DNA from: Pseudomonas sp. PSE14
GTDB taxonomy: Bacteria; Pseudomonadota; Gammaproteobacteria; Pseudomonadales; Pseudomonadaceae
Reading direction: 5' to 3'
Assembly (NCBI RefSeq): GCF_029203285.1
Contig: NZ_CP115669.1
Span: forward strand, 3,224,001-3,288,000
DNA length: 64,000 bases
Shown here: positions 36,593-45,237 of the stretch, piece after piece
How the letters are laid out: every line of letters starts with the position of its first letter
Position numbering within the stretch: position 1 is the stretch's first letter
Notes under the pieces: model-generated
The model's input: the letters and a program-made list of their open reading frames with translations, nothing else
What the model was told of the DNA's origin: nothing
Databases searched by the model: none
Program-made: the position numbers and the translations under genes

Positions 36593-37794
36593 CAGGCCAC
36601 CTCGAACAGCGCGGCCGCGCCCATGCCACCGCCGATGCACATGCTCACCACCACGTAGCGCACGCCGCGGCGACGACCTTCCAGCAGCGCGTGACCGGCC
36701 ATGCGCGCGCCGGACATGCCGAATGGATGGCCGATGGCGATGGCGCCGCCGTTGACGTTCAGGCGCTCGTCGGGGATGCCCAGCTTGTCCTGGCAGAACA
36801 GCACCTGGCAGGCGAAGGCCTCGTTGAGCTCCCACAGGCCGATGTCGTCCGCCTTCAGGCCGTGGCGCTTGAGCAGCTTGGGTACCGCGAAGACCGGGCC
36901 GATGCCCATCTCGTCGGCGTTGCAGCCGGCCACCGCCAGGCCACGGTAGATGCCCAACGGCTGCAGGCCACGGCGCTCGGCTTCGCGGGCTTCCATCAGC
37001 AGCGAGGCCGAGGCGCCATCGGAAAGTTGCGATGCGTTGCCGGCAGTGATGAATTGGCCCGCCCCGGTCCACTGGCCGCCCTGCCATACCGGCTCCAGCG
37101 CAGCGAGGCTAGCCAGGGTGGTGTCGGCGCGGTTGCATTCGTCGCGGTCGATCAGCACGGCTTCGTGACGGCTCTCGCCGGTGGCCTTGTCCACCACCAG
37201 GCGCTGCGCGCGCATCGGCAGGATCTCGTCGGCGAACAGGCCGTCGCGCTGGGCTGCGGCGGTGCGCTGCTGGCTGCGCAGCGAGTAGGCGTCCTGGGCT
37301 TCGCGGCTGATGCCGTAGCGGGCGGCGACGATCTCGGCGGTCTCGATCATCGGGATATAGGCCGCCGGGTCGCGTTCCAGCACGATCTGCGACTGGTTGC
37401 GGTAGGCATTCTTGTGCTTGTTCTGCACCAGGGAGATGGACTCCAGGCCGCCGGCCACGGCGATGTCCAGCTCGTTGCAGGCGATGGACTTGGCGGCGAT
37501 GGCGATGCTCATCAGGCCGGAGGCGCACTGGCGCTCCACCGCCATGCCGGCCACGCTCGACGGCAGGCCACCGGCAATGGCGCAGAGGCGGCCGAGGTTA
37601 TAGGCCTGGGTGCCCTGCTGGGCGGCGGCGCCCATGATGACGTCCTCCACCTCGCCCGGCTCGACGCCGGCGCGGCGAACCACCTCGGCCACCACCGCGC
37701 CGCCCATGGCGGGCGCCTCGGTGTCGTTGAAGGCGCCGCGGAAGGCCTTGCCGATGGCGGTACGGGCGGTGGAGACGATGACGGCTTCTCTCAT
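36592..37794 (-). CDS. Acetyl-CoA C-acyltransferase (thiolase), FadA5-like
   Basis: 400 residues. Catalytic Cys in [12 protein letters not shown] (about residue 89), His in [12 protein letters not shown] and Cys in [11 protein letters not shown] are intact. Type-II thiolase for beta-oxidation of a CoA ester, likely a steroid side chain or ring fragment. It is a second thiolase beside the FadA6-type gene at 43005, so the two should have different substrates. Coupled to KSI downstream; a repeat-filled 138-nt gap separates it from the MaoC gene. Confidence 0.85.
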   Translation of the reverse strand: MREAVIVSTARTAIGKAFRGAFNDTEAPAMGGAVVAEVVRRAGVEPGEVEDVIMGAAAQQGTQAYNLGRLCAIAGGLPSSVAGMAVERQCASGLMSIAIAAKSIACNELDIAVAGGLESISLVQNKHKNAYRNQSQIVLERDPAAYIPMIETAEIVAARYGISREAQDAYSLRSQQRTAAAQRDGLFADEILPMRAQRLVVDKATGESRHEAVLIDRDECNRADTTLASLAALEPVWQGGQWTGAGQFITAGNASQLSDGASASLLMEAREAERRGLQPLGIYRGLAVAGCNADEMGIGPVFAVPKLLKRHGLKADDIGLWELNEAFACQVLFCQDKLGIPDERLNVNGGAIAIGHPFGMSGARMAGHALLEGRRRGVRYVVVSMCIGGGMGAAALFEVA

Positions 37795-37827
37795 TGCGAA
37801 TCCTCAGGTAGTTCCGGGTTTCAGCCT

Positions 37828-37907
37828 TCGTAGGGCGCATAACGCGCCAGCGTTATCCGCCGACCCAAGGCCGGCGGATAACCTGTTCCAGGTTATTCGC
37901 CCTACGA
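37828..37907. repeat. Pseudomonas intergenic repeat (GTAGGGCGCATAACGC type)
   Basis: Inverted ends CGTAGGGCG / CGCCCTACG, with internal GTTATCCGCCG / CGGCGGATAAC dyad. Related copies at 54141-54223, 62740-62776 and 63691-63725. Confidence 0.75.
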
Positions 37908-37932
37908 GCAGCTCCTCAGACGGGGTAGCTCT

Positions 37933-38391
37933 TCAAAGTGGGAAGTAACGGCTGATGGTGTCCACCACGCAGCCGGGGCGGTCTTCGCCCTCGATCTCTA
38001 CGCTGACGCGCACGGTGGACTGCACCGCGCCCTTCACCGCCTCGGCGGCGACCAGCTCGGCGCGGCCGCGCACGCGGGCGCCGGCCTTGACCACGCTGGG
38101 GAAGCGCACGCGGTCGCAGCCGTAGTTGACGCCCATGGAAATGCCGCGCACCTCGACGATCTGCGGCAGGAACAGGTTGACCAGCGACAGCGTCAGGTAG
38201 CCGTGGGCGATGCAGGTGCCGTAGGGGCCGCTCGCCGCACGAACCGGGTCGACGTGGATCCACTGGTGGTCGCCGGTCGCTTCGGCGAACTGGTCGATGC
38301 GCGACTGCTCGACGGTGATCCAGTCGCTCTCGCCGAGGACTTCGCCGACACAGGCCAGCAGCTCTTGCGGATGTTCGAAGACGCGTGCCAT
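37933..38391 (-). CDS. MaoC-type (R)-specific enoyl-CoA hydratase, HtdZ/NodN-like
   Basis: 152 residues, single hotdog fold. The hydratase motif FAEATGDHQWIHVDP contains the catalytic Asp and His; GTCIAHGYLTLSLV completes the site. Hydrates trans-2-enoyl-CoA. The ipdF gene ends 1 nt before it, so it is in the fadE-ipdF operon. Exact substrate in C/D-ring degradation unknown. Confidence 0.85.
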   Translation of the reverse strand: MARVFEHPQELLACVGEVLGESDWITVEQSRIDQFAEATGDHQWIHVDPVRAASGPYGTCIAHGYLTLSLVNLFLPQIVEVRGISMGVNYGCDRVRFPSVVKAGARVRGRAELVAAEAVKGAVQSTVRVSVEIEGEDRPGCVVDTISRYFPL

Positions 38392-38392
38392 A

Positions 38393-39175
38393 TCAGGCCC
38401 TCTGGCTGGAGACCGACAGCACTTCGCCGGTCATGTAGGAGCTGTAGTCGCTGGCCAGGAACATCATCACGTTGGCGATTTCCCAGACCTCGGCGGCACG
38501 GCCGAAGGCTTCGTTGGCGGCCAGCTTGTCCAGCAGCTCCTGCGGCGCGGATTTGCGCAGGAAGTCGTGCAGGGCGATGCTCGGACTCACCGCGTTGATG
38601 CGGATGCCGTGCTCGGCCGCTTCCACGGCGGCGCAGCGGGTCAGCGCCATCACCCCGGCCTTGGCCGCGGCGTAGTGGCTCTGCTCCTTCTGCGCGCGCC
38701 AGCCGAGCACCGAGGCGTTGTTGACGATGGCGCCGGCGCGGCGCTCCATCATGTACGGCAGCATGGCGCGGGTCATGCGCATGGTGCCGGTGAGGGTGAC
38801 GTCGAGGACGCGGTTCCACTCTTCGTCGGTCATCTCCACCAGCGAGCGGGAGCCGCCCAGCCCAGCGTTGTTGATCAGCACGTCGACGCCGCCCAGACGC
38901 TCCTCGGCGGCGGCCACCAGGGCGCGTACCTGTTCCTCGTTGGTGACGTTGCAGACCTGCCCGTACACCGCCTGCAGGCCGCAGGCCTGGCGGATGCGCT
39001 CAACAGCCTCGTTCAGGCGGCCCTCATGGATGTCGCTGATCATCAGCGCACGGCAGCCTTCCTCGGCGGCGCGCAGGGCGGCGGAAAAGCCGATGCCGGC
39101 GCCCGCGGCGGCCGTGATCAGCACCGACTTGCCGCGCAGCAGGCCACGGCCGGATACGTATTCGGGTTTGAGCAT
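38393..39175 (-). CDS. ipdF: SDR dehydrogenase of C/D-ring degradation (IpdF-like)
   Basis: 260 residues from ATG 39175 (AGGAGA upstream). SDR with an unusual, IpdF-like cofactor loop ITAAAGAGIGFSAALRAAEEG, NNAGLGGSR, Ser in NNASVLGWR and catalytic YAAAK. The order ipdF next to a FadE30-type gene matches Mycobacterium tuberculosis Rv3559c-Rv3560c. IpdF oxidises the 5-hydroxy group of the HIP-CoA intermediate. Assigned from family memory and context. Confidence 0.75.
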   Translation of the reverse strand: MLKPEYVSGRGLLRGKSVLITAAAGAGIGFSAALRAAEEGCRALMISDIHEGRLNEAVERIRQACGLQAVYGQVCNVTNEEQVRALVAAAEERLGGVDVLINNAGLGGSRSLVEMTDEEWNRVLDVTLTGTMRMTRAMLPYMMERRAGAIVNNASVLGWRAQKEQSHYAAAKAGVMALTRCAAVEAAEHGIRINAVSPSIALHDFLRKSAPQELLDKLAANEAFGRAAEVWEIANVMMFLASDYSSYMTGEVLSVSSQRA

Positions 39176-39186
39176 GGTATGTCTCC

Positions 39187-40392
39187 TTACTGCGGGACCT
39201 GGCGGGCCACCTTGGGTTCTTTGGGCAGGCCGAGGGCACGCTCGGCGATGAGGTTGCGCTGGATCTCGTTGCTGCCGCCGTAGATGGTGTCGGAGCGGCT
39301 GAACAGGAACAGGCCCTGCAGGCGGCTCAGCTGGTAGGGGCCGCCGTCGAGGATTTCCGCCTCGGCGCCGAGTACGTCCATGGCCAGCTTGCCCAGGCGC
39401 GCGTGCCAGTCGGACCAGCACAGCTTGTAGATCAGCGCTTCGCGGCGCAGGCCGGTGTTCTGGTCGCCCGAGAGCATGCGCAGCGAGTTGTAGCGCAGCA
39501 CCTTGAGCCCGCCCCAGGCCTCGGCGAGGCGCTGACGCAGCAGCGGATCGCGGGCGGCGCCGTTGGCGCGGGCGATGCGGATGATCTCATCCAGTTCGTT
39601 CTGGAACTGCATCTGCTGGCCGAGGGTGGACACGCCACGCTCGAAGCCCAGCAGCGCCATGGCGATCTTCCAGCCGTCACCCGGCGCGCCGAGCAGGTTC
39701 TCGGCGGCGGTCTCGGCGTCGTCGAAGAACACCTCGTTGAATTCGGAGGTGCCGGTCAGCTGCTCGATCGGCCGCACGGTGATGCCCGGCTGGTTCATCG
39801 GCACCAGCAGGAAGGCCAGGCCGTGATGGCCGACACTGCCCTGCTCGGAGCGGGCGATGACGAAGCACCAGTCGGATTCGTGGGCCAGCGAGGTCCAGAC
39901 CTTCTGCCCGTTGATGCGCCAGACGTTGCGCTCGGCGTCGAAAGTGGCGCGGGTCTTAACGGCGGCAAGGTCAGAACCGGCGCCCGGTTCGGAGTAGCCC
40001 TGGCACCAGAACTCACGGCCGCTGACGATACCCGGCAACAGGCGGCTCTTCTGCTCGTCGGTGCCGAAGGCGGCAATGGTCGGGCCAGCCAGGCCCTCGC
40101 CGATGTGCCCCATGCGGCCGGGGCCGCCGGCACGGGCGTATTCCTCGTGGAAAATCACCTGCTGGTTGATCGACAGGCCGCGCCCGCCGTGCTCCTTGGC
40201 CCAGCCCACGCAGGTCCAGCCGCCCTCGGCGAGCTTGCGCTCCCAGGCTTTGCGTTCCTCGGGGAAACTGTGTTCGTCGCCCGGGCCGCCACGGAAACGC
40301 AGCGGTTCGAATTCGCCACGCAGGTTGTCCGCCAGCCACTGGGCGACTTCGGCGCGGAAGGCCTCGTCGGCGGCGTCGAATCCGATCTTCAT
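39187..40392 (-). CDS. Acyl-CoA dehydrogenase, FadE30-like (HIP-CoA pathway)
   Basis: 401 residues, complete ACAD: WCQGYSEPGAGSDLAAVKTRA (flavin loop), KVWTSLAHESDWCFVIAR, EFNEVFFDDAET, GVSTLGQQMQ and C-terminal DTIYGGSNEIQRNLIAERALGLP. Resembles FadE30 over its whole length (memory comparison), the enzyme that desaturates 5-OH-HIP-CoA. Overlaps the upstream acyl-CoA dehydrogenase gene by 4 nt, probably its heteromeric partner, and leads into ipdF. Confidence 0.8.
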   Translation of the reverse strand: MKIGFDAADEAFRAEVAQWLADNLRGEFEPLRFRGGPGDEHSFPEERKAWERKLAEGGWTCVGWAKEHGGRGLSINQQVIFHEEYARAGGPGRMGHIGEGLAGPTIAAFGTDEQKSRLLPGIVSGREFWCQGYSEPGAGSDLAAVKTRATFDAERNVWRINGQKVWTSLAHESDWCFVIARSEQGSVGHHGLAFLLVPMNQPGITVRPIEQLTGTSEFNEVFFDDAETAAENLLGAPGDGWKIAMALLGFERGVSTLGQQMQFQNELDEIIRIARANGAARDPLLRQRLAEAWGGLKVLRYNSLRMLSGDQNTGLRREALIYKLCWSDWHARLGKLAMDVLGAEAEILDGGPYQLSRLQGLFLFSRSDTIYGGSNEIQRNLIAERALGLPKEPKVARQVPQ

Positions 40393-41555
40393 GGGCGGTC
40401 CTCCAGGATGGCGGCAGCAATGCGCTCACGGTGCCAGGCCGGCGTGCCGAACAGGCTCTCGCTGGCGCGGGCGCGCTTGAAATACAGGTGCGGGTCGTAT
40501 TCCCAGGTGAAGCCGACCCCGCCGTGCAGCTGGATCGACTCGGCGGCGCCATGGAAGAAGGCTTCCGAGGCCTGGGACTTGGCCAGCGCAGCGGCCAGCG
40601 GCAGCTCGGCGGCGAGCGCGGCATCGCCCTGCCCGTCCAGCGCTTCCTGGGCCACGCAGGCGGCGTAGTAGAGCGCGGAGCGCGCGCATTCCACCTGCAG
40701 CATCATGTCCGCCATGCGGTGCTTGAGCGCCTGGAAGCTGCCCACCGGGCGGCCGAACTGACGGCGTTCCTGGGTGTAGGCGACGGTCAGGTCGAGCGCC
40801 TGTTGGGCGCCGCCAACCTGCTCGGCGGCCAGGGTCACGGCGGCCAGCTGCAGCACCTTGCACAGCGCCGGCCAGGCGGTGCCAGCCGCGCCCAGCAGGG
40901 CCTCGGCGGACAGGTAGAGACCGTTCAGCTCGACCTCGGCCAGCTGGCGGGTCTGGTCCAGCGTCGGCAATGCGCGGCGCTGCAGACCTTCGCTGGCAGC
41001 GGGCACGGCGAACAGGCAGATGCCCCCCTCGCCTCGGCTGCCGGCCAGGCGTGCGGGAATCAACAGCAGGTCGGCGCTATGGCCGTCGAGCACCGGACGC
41101 AGGCGGCCGTCGAGGACGAAGCCGTCGCCTTCGGGGCGAACCTGCACCTGGACTGAGCCGGCCTCCGGCGCACCTTCGGCACCCAGCGCCAGGGTGGCGG
41201 TCAGGCTGCCTTCGGCCAGGCCGGGCAACCAGCGGGCCTGCTGCGCCTGGCTGCCGAGCACGCGCAGGGCGCAAACGGCCAGGGTGCTGGCGAAGAACGG
41301 CAGCGACGCCAGGCGACGGCCCAGTTGCTCCTGGACGATAGCCAGCTCGACGAAGCCCAGTCCCAGGCCGCCATGGGCCTCGGGCACCAGCAGCGCCTGC
41401 CAGCCGAGTTCATCGCGAATGCGCTGCCAGAGCGCCAGGTCATGACCGCCGGCGGCCATCGCCGCGCGCACGGCGCTGGAGGGTGAAGCATCGGCGAGGA
41501 AGCTTTCCGCGCTGTCGCGGATCATCTCCTGCTCGTCGGTAAAGGCGAATTCCAT
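40389..41555 (-). CDS. Acyl-CoA dehydrogenase, partner-type subunit
   Basis: 388 residues, ACAD fold: FTDEQEMIRDSAESFLAD start, PEAHGGLGLGFVELAIVQEQLGRR, and C-terminal FHGAAESIQLHGGVGFTWEYDPHLYFKRA. The flavin-loop motif of the middle domain is poorly kept (no YSEPGAGSD), as in the beta subunits of the alpha2-beta2 steroid acyl-CoA dehydrogenases, so it probably pairs with the FadE30-like protein encoded next. First gene of its operon, with box 4 lying 62 nt upstream. Confidence 0.8.
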   Translation of the reverse strand: MEFAFTDEQEMIRDSAESFLADASPSSAVRAAMAAGGHDLALWQRIRDELGWQALLVPEAHGGLGLGFVELAIVQEQLGRRLASLPFFASTLAVCALRVLGSQAQQARWLPGLAEGSLTATLALGAEGAPEAGSVQVQVRPEGDGFVLDGRLRPVLDGHSADLLLIPARLAGSRGEGGICLFAVPAASEGLQRRALPTLDQTRQLAEVELNGLYLSAEALLGAAGTAWPALCKVLQLAAVTLAAEQVGGAQQALDLTVAYTQERRQFGRPVGSFQALKHRMADMMLQVECARSALYYAACVAQEALDGQGDAALAAELPLAAALAKSQASEAFFHGAAESIQLHGGVGFTWEYDPHLYFKRARASESLFGTPAWHRERIAAAILEDRP

Positions 41556-41617
41556 GGGAAGCGGCCCTGTGGGTTCAGATGCAGGGCAGTCTGGCGGGAG
41601 ATGGCCGGGCGGGAATC

Positions 41618-41629
41618 GTCCGAATGGAC
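41618..41629 (-). promoter_or_regulatory. Steroid-regulon palindrome before the 41.5-kb fadE-ipdF operon (box 4)
   Basis: GTCCGAATGGAC on the plus strand, preceded by ATC, 62 nt from ATG 41555: same spacing as box 1. Confidence 0.6.
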
Positions 41630-41787
41630 GTGGGGGAAAGCGATGATTTTTTGGGGATGGTGTAGGGGCGAGCTTGCTCGCGAGCCCTTGGCCATAGAGA
41701 GAAGGAGCCGTTCAGCGCGTTGGGGATGGTCCGACGTTCAACCTGTGGGAGCAACTGTCTTTTCCGGCGAGTCCCGAGCTGGGCTTT

Positions 41788-41908
41788 CCCCCTCACCCCA
41801 ACCCTCTCCCCCTGGGAGAGGGAGCAGTCCGTACCGGCTGACACCGTGGCCTCCTCCTGCACGGAACGGTCCCCTCTCCCGCTTGCGGGAGAGGGTTAGG
41901 GTGAGGGG
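41788..41908. repeat. Palindromic GC-rich intergenic repeat (full copy 2)
   Basis: Same structure as 34085-34200, including the internal GTCCGTACCGGCTGAC and CTCCTGCACGGAACGGTCC segments. Confidence 0.8.
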
Positions 41909-41920
41909 CTTTTGATCTGG

Positions 41921-41975
41921 CAGGAGCGGACTTTGTCCGCGATGCGGACCATCGCGGATGAATCCGCTCCTACAA
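41921..41975. repeat. REPIN of the GGAGCGGAC type
   Basis: CAGGAGCGGACTTTGTCCGCGA facing ATCGCGGATGAATCCGCTCCTA. Related arms at 53250-53285, 53622-53641 and 63279-63315. Confidence 0.75.
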
Positions 41976-41989
41976 GGTCGCGCGGTGGA

Positions 41990-42865
41990 TCAAGTGCCGT
42001 ACACCTTCTGCGCCGGCACGGCGCGTTCGATCAGCTCGTCCACCACGCCGCCGATTTCTTCCGGCAGCCAGCGCGCGCCCTTGTCGCGCTCCGGGCCGCG
42101 GCGCCAGCCGTCGCCGATGGAGAGCTTGCCGCCTTCCACCTCAAACAGGCGGCCGGTGACGTGCTGGGAGTCTTCGGAAACCAGCCAGGCAATCAGCGGC
42201 GCGACGTTTTCCGGGGCGAAGTGGTCGAAGCCGTCTTCGGGCTTCTTCATCACGTCGGCAAACACCTGCTCGGTCATGCCGGTGCGCGCGGCCGGGGCCA
42301 GAGCGTTGGCAGTGATGCCGTAGCGCGCCAGTTCCGCCGCCTGCACCAGGGTCAGGGAGGCGATGCCGCCCTTGGCTGCCGAGTAGTTGGATTGGCCGAT
42401 GGAGCCCTGCAGGCCGGCGCCGGAGCTGGTGTTGATGATGCGCGCCTGCACCTTCACGCCAGCCTTGGCCTGGTCGCGCCAGTGGTGCACGGCGTGGCTG
42501 GCGATGCAGAAGTGCCCCTTGAGGTGCACGTTCATTACGGCGTCCCAGTCAGCCTCGGTGAGGCTGGCGAACATGCGGTCGCGGCAGATGCCGGCGTTGT
42601 TGACTACGGCGTGCAGGTCGCCAAAGGCGTCGATGGCGGCGCGGACGATTTCGCCGGCTTCGGCGTAGTTGGTGATGTCGTGGCTGTCGCCGATGGCCTG
42701 GCCGCCCTGGTCGCGGATCAGGGCGACCACGCCGGCGACGGCTTCGCGGTTGATGTCGTTGACCACGACCTTGGCGCCTTCGGCTGCCAGGGCCAGGGCA
42801 TAGGCGCGACCGAGGCCGCCGCCGGCGCCGGTGATGATCACGACGCGGTCTTTGCAGATGGACAT
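41990..42865 (-). CDS. SDR hydroxyacyl-CoA dehydrogenase (MFE2/Hsd4A-like)
   Basis: 291 residues from ATG 42865 (AGGAGA upstream). TGAGGGLGRAYALALAAEGAKVVVNDI, NNAGICRDRMF, Ser in NTSSGAGLQG, YSAAK. The NDIN and GICRD motifs with LxxH are typical of MFE2-type (3R)-hydroxyacyl-CoA dehydrogenases and mycobacterial Hsd4A, which acts on steroid side-chain CoA esters. The 40-residue C-terminal extension (GDGWRRGPERDKG ... AQKVYGT) is normal for that group. Follows fadA6 after a gap with half a GC-rich repeat. Confidence 0.75.
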   Translation of the reverse strand: MSICKDRVVIITGAGGGLGRAYALALAAEGAKVVVNDINREAVAGVVALIRDQGGQAIGDSHDITNYAEAGEIVRAAIDAFGDLHAVVNNAGICRDRMFASLTEADWDAVMNVHLKGHFCIASHAVHHWRDQAKAGVKVQARIINTSSGAGLQGSIGQSNYSAAKGGIASLTLVQAAELARYGITANALAPAARTGMTEQVFADVMKKPEDGFDHFAPENVAPLIAWLVSEDSQHVTGRLFEVEGGKLSIGDGWRRGPERDKGARWLPEEIGGVVDELIERAVPAQKVYGT

Positions 42866-42902
42866 GGGGTTCTCCTGAGAGTTGAGTGCAGGCCGCGAGC
42901 GC

Positions 42903-42938
42903 TCTCTCCCCAACCCTCTCCCTGAAGGGAGAGGGGGC
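42903..42938. repeat. Half copy of the GC-rich palindromic repeat
   Basis: CCAACCCTCTCCCTGAAGGG AGAGGG arm only, in the gap between the SDR and fadA6. Confidence 0.65.
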
Positions 42939-43004
42939 CGTCCGTGCAGCGGAGAAGGCCTGTCGCTCGGCCCGCCCACGTCGCGTCCTGGGAGAGTGGT
43001 CGCG

Positions 43005-44153
43005 TTACAGCCGTTCGATGATCGTCACGTTGGCCTGCCCACCACCTTCGCACATGGTCTGCAGGCCGTAGCGGCCGCCGCTGCGTTCCAGCTCGTGGAG
43101 CAGCGTGGTCATCAGGCGGGTGCCGGTGGCGCCCAGCGGGTGGCCGAGGGCAATGGCGCCGCCGTGGACGTTGGTGCGTTCGTGCGGGTAGCCGGTTTCC
43201 TGCAACCAGGCCATGACCACCGAGGCGAAGGCTTCGTTGATCTCTACCCGGTCGATGTCGTCCAGGCGCATGCCGGCCTTCTTCAGCGCGTACTCGGTGG
43301 CCGGGATCGGTGCGGTGAGCATCCACACCGGGTCGTCGGCGCGCACGCTGATGTGGTGGATGCGCGCGCGCGGCGTCAGGTTGTAACGCTCCAGGGCGCG
43401 CTCGGAGACGATCAGCATGGCGCTGGCGGCGTCGCAGGTCTGGCTCGATACGCCAGCGGTGACGCGGTCACAGCCGAACAGCGCTTCCAGCTCGGCCATC
43501 TTCGCCAGGCTGGTCTGGCGCGGCGTCTCGTCGTGCAGCACGCCGGCGAGCGGCACGATCTCTCGGGCGAAGTAGCCGGCCTCGATGGCGTGCAGCGCAC
43601 GGCGGTGCGATTCCAGCGAGTAGGCTTCCAGCGCCTCGCGACTGAGCTGCCACTTCTCGGCGATCATCTGCGCCGAACGGAACTGGCTCGGCGGCGTGGA
43701 ACCGTAGCGCTTCACCCAGCCTTCGGAACCGCTGAAGGGGTCGGTGAAGCCCAGCGGTTCGGCGGCGGTCATGGCCGAAGAGATCGGGATCTGCGTCATG
43801 GTCTGCACGCCACCGGCGATCACCACGTCCTGGGTGCCGCTCATCACCGCCTGGGCGGCGAAGTGCACCGCCTGCTGCGAGGAGCCGCACTGGCGGTCGA
43901 TGGTGGTGCCGGGTACGCCCTGGTCGAGGCCGGCGGCCAGCCAGGCGGTGCGGGCGATGTCGCCGGCCAGCGGGCCGATGGTGTCGACGCAACCGAAGAT
44001 GACGTCGTCGTAGTCCGCATCCGGGATGCCGTTGCGCTGCACCAGTTCGCGCAGCACGTGGGCGCCCAGGTCGGCGGCGTGGATCTGCGACAGGCCACCC
44101 TTGCGCTTGCCGGTGGGCGTGCGCAGGGCGTCGACAATGTAGGCTTCTGCCAT
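43005..44153 (-). CDS. fadA6: Thiolase FadA6 of steroid C/D-ring degradation
   Basis: 382 residues. Matches FadA6 closely by memory: [73 protein letters not shown] and [24 protein letters not shown]. Active Cys about residue 89, plus the C-terminal His and Cys, are intact. FadA6 cleaves acetyl-CoA from the ring-opened C/D fragment. Eleven nt after a fadE gene in the long tesB-ipd operon. Confidence 0.88.
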   Translation of the reverse strand: MAEAYIVDALRTPTGKRKGGLSQIHAADLGAHVLRELVQRNGIPDADYDDVIFGCVDTIGPLAGDIARTAWLAAGLDQGVPGTTIDRQCGSSQQAVHFAAQAVMSGTQDVVIAGGVQTMTQIPISSAMTAAEPLGFTDPFSGSEGWVKRYGSTPPSQFRSAQMIAEKWQLSREALEAYSLESHRRALHAIEAGYFAREIVPLAGVLHDETPRQTSLAKMAELEALFGCDRVTAGVSSQTCDAASAMLIVSERALERYNLTPRARIHHISVRADDPVWMLTAPIPATEYALKKAGMRLDDIDRVEINEAFASVVMAWLQETGYPHERTNVHGGAIALGHPLGATGTRLMTTLLHELERSGGRYGLQTMCEGGGQANVTIIERL

Positions 44154-44163
44154 TTCGTTCTCC

Positions 44164-45225
44164 TCAAACCGCGAAGGTGTGGCCGGCGCCGGCGCTCACC
44201 GCCCCGCCGAACAGCGCCTGACACAGCCGCGCCTTGTGCAGGCCGCGGTCGCCCCAGACCTTGTCCAGGGCCCAGGCGCGCTTCATGTAGAGCTGCAGGT
44301 CGACTTCCCAGGTGTACCCCATGGCGCCGTGCACCTGGATGGCGTTCCTGGCCGCCAGCTGGGAGGCCTCGGAACAGGCCAGGGCGGCCTGGGAGACGTG
44401 CAGCGCGGCCTGCGGATGGCCCTGGGCGAGGGACTGCGCGGCGCGGTACAGCGGCGCCTTGGCGAACTCGATGAGCACCGCGACGTTGGCCATCAGGTGC
44501 TTGACCGCCTGGAAGCTGCCGATGGGCTTGCCGAACTGCTTGCGCTCGAAGCTGTAGTCCACCGCCAGGTCCACCATGCGCCGGGCCAGGCCCAGCTGCT
44601 GCGCGGCGCAGGCCAGGGCGCCACGCTCGAAGGCAGTGGCCCACAGGGCGCGGGCCTGATCGCCGCTGGCCACGCGGGTGGCTTCGCTGGGCGTCCAGGT
44701 CACGCTGTACAGATGGCGCGACGGGTCCAGCGCCGGGTTGCGGGTGAGCTGCACGACTTCGCGCGGCACCACGTGGATTTCGTCCCGGTTGCCGAGGATC
44801 AGCAAGTCGGCGACGTGGGCGTCGGCCACCAGCAGGTTGTCCGGGTGCCCGACCGCCAGGCGCGCTTCGCCGGCGGCGATGCGGCCCAGCCACTGGCTCT
44901 TCAGCGCTTCCTGTTCGGCACCCAGCGCGGCCAGCAGCGGCGCGCCCACCAGTACGGTGTCGAGCAACGGCTCGGCCAGGGCGGCGTAGCCGCACTCCTG
45001 GGCCGGCAGCATCCAGTCGGTTTCGTCCAGGCCCAGGCCGCCGTAGCTCTCCGGCAGGTTCAGGGCGGTCAGGCCCAGCTCGGCGAGCTGCGCCCAGAGT
45101 TCGTCGCTGCGGCCGCTTTCGCTGTCCCACAGTTCGCGCAGGCGCTCCGGGGTCACCTGGTTGGTGAGGAAGGCGCGCACGCTGTCGTGGAAGCTCAGTT
45201 GGTCATCGTTGAAAGTGAAGTCCAT
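44164..45225 (-). CDS. Acyl-CoA dehydrogenase, partner-type subunit (FadE32/33-like)
   Basis: 353 residues, shorter than catalytic ACADs. N-terminal FNDDQLSFHDSVRAFLTNQVTPERLRELW, PESYGGLGLDETDWMLPAQECGYAALAEPL, and C-terminal IQVHGAMGYTWEVDLQLYMKRAW. The middle beta domain is reduced and lacks the flavin-loop GxGSD motif, as in beta subunits of heteromeric steroid ACADs. Probably pairs with the FadE31-like protein encoded 12 nt upstream. Confidence 0.8.
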   Translation of the reverse strand: MDFTFNDDQLSFHDSVRAFLTNQVTPERLRELWDSESGRSDELWAQLAELGLTALNLPESYGGLGLDETDWMLPAQECGYAALAEPLLDTVLVGAPLLAALGAEQEALKSQWLGRIAAGEARLAVGHPDNLLVADAHVADLLILGNRDEIHVVPREVVQLTRNPALDPSRHLYSVTWTPSEATRVASGDQARALWATAFERGALACAAQQLGLARRMVDLAVDYSFERKQFGKPIGSFQAVKHLMANVAVLIEFAKAPLYRAAQSLAQGHPQAALHVSQAALACSEASQLAARNAIQVHGAMGYTWEVDLQLYMKRAWALDKVWGDRGLHKARLCQALFGGAVSAGAGHTFAV

Positions 45226-45237
45226 GGTCCTGGCTCC

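Larger units (their letters stand above)
41556..41989. other. 434-nt intergenic region with box and repeats
   Basis: Contains the palindromic box (41618-41629), one REP arm (41661-41684), a full GC-rich palindromic repeat (41788-41908) and a GCGGACTTTGTCCGC-type REPIN (41921-41975). No gene seen. Confidence 0.7.
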
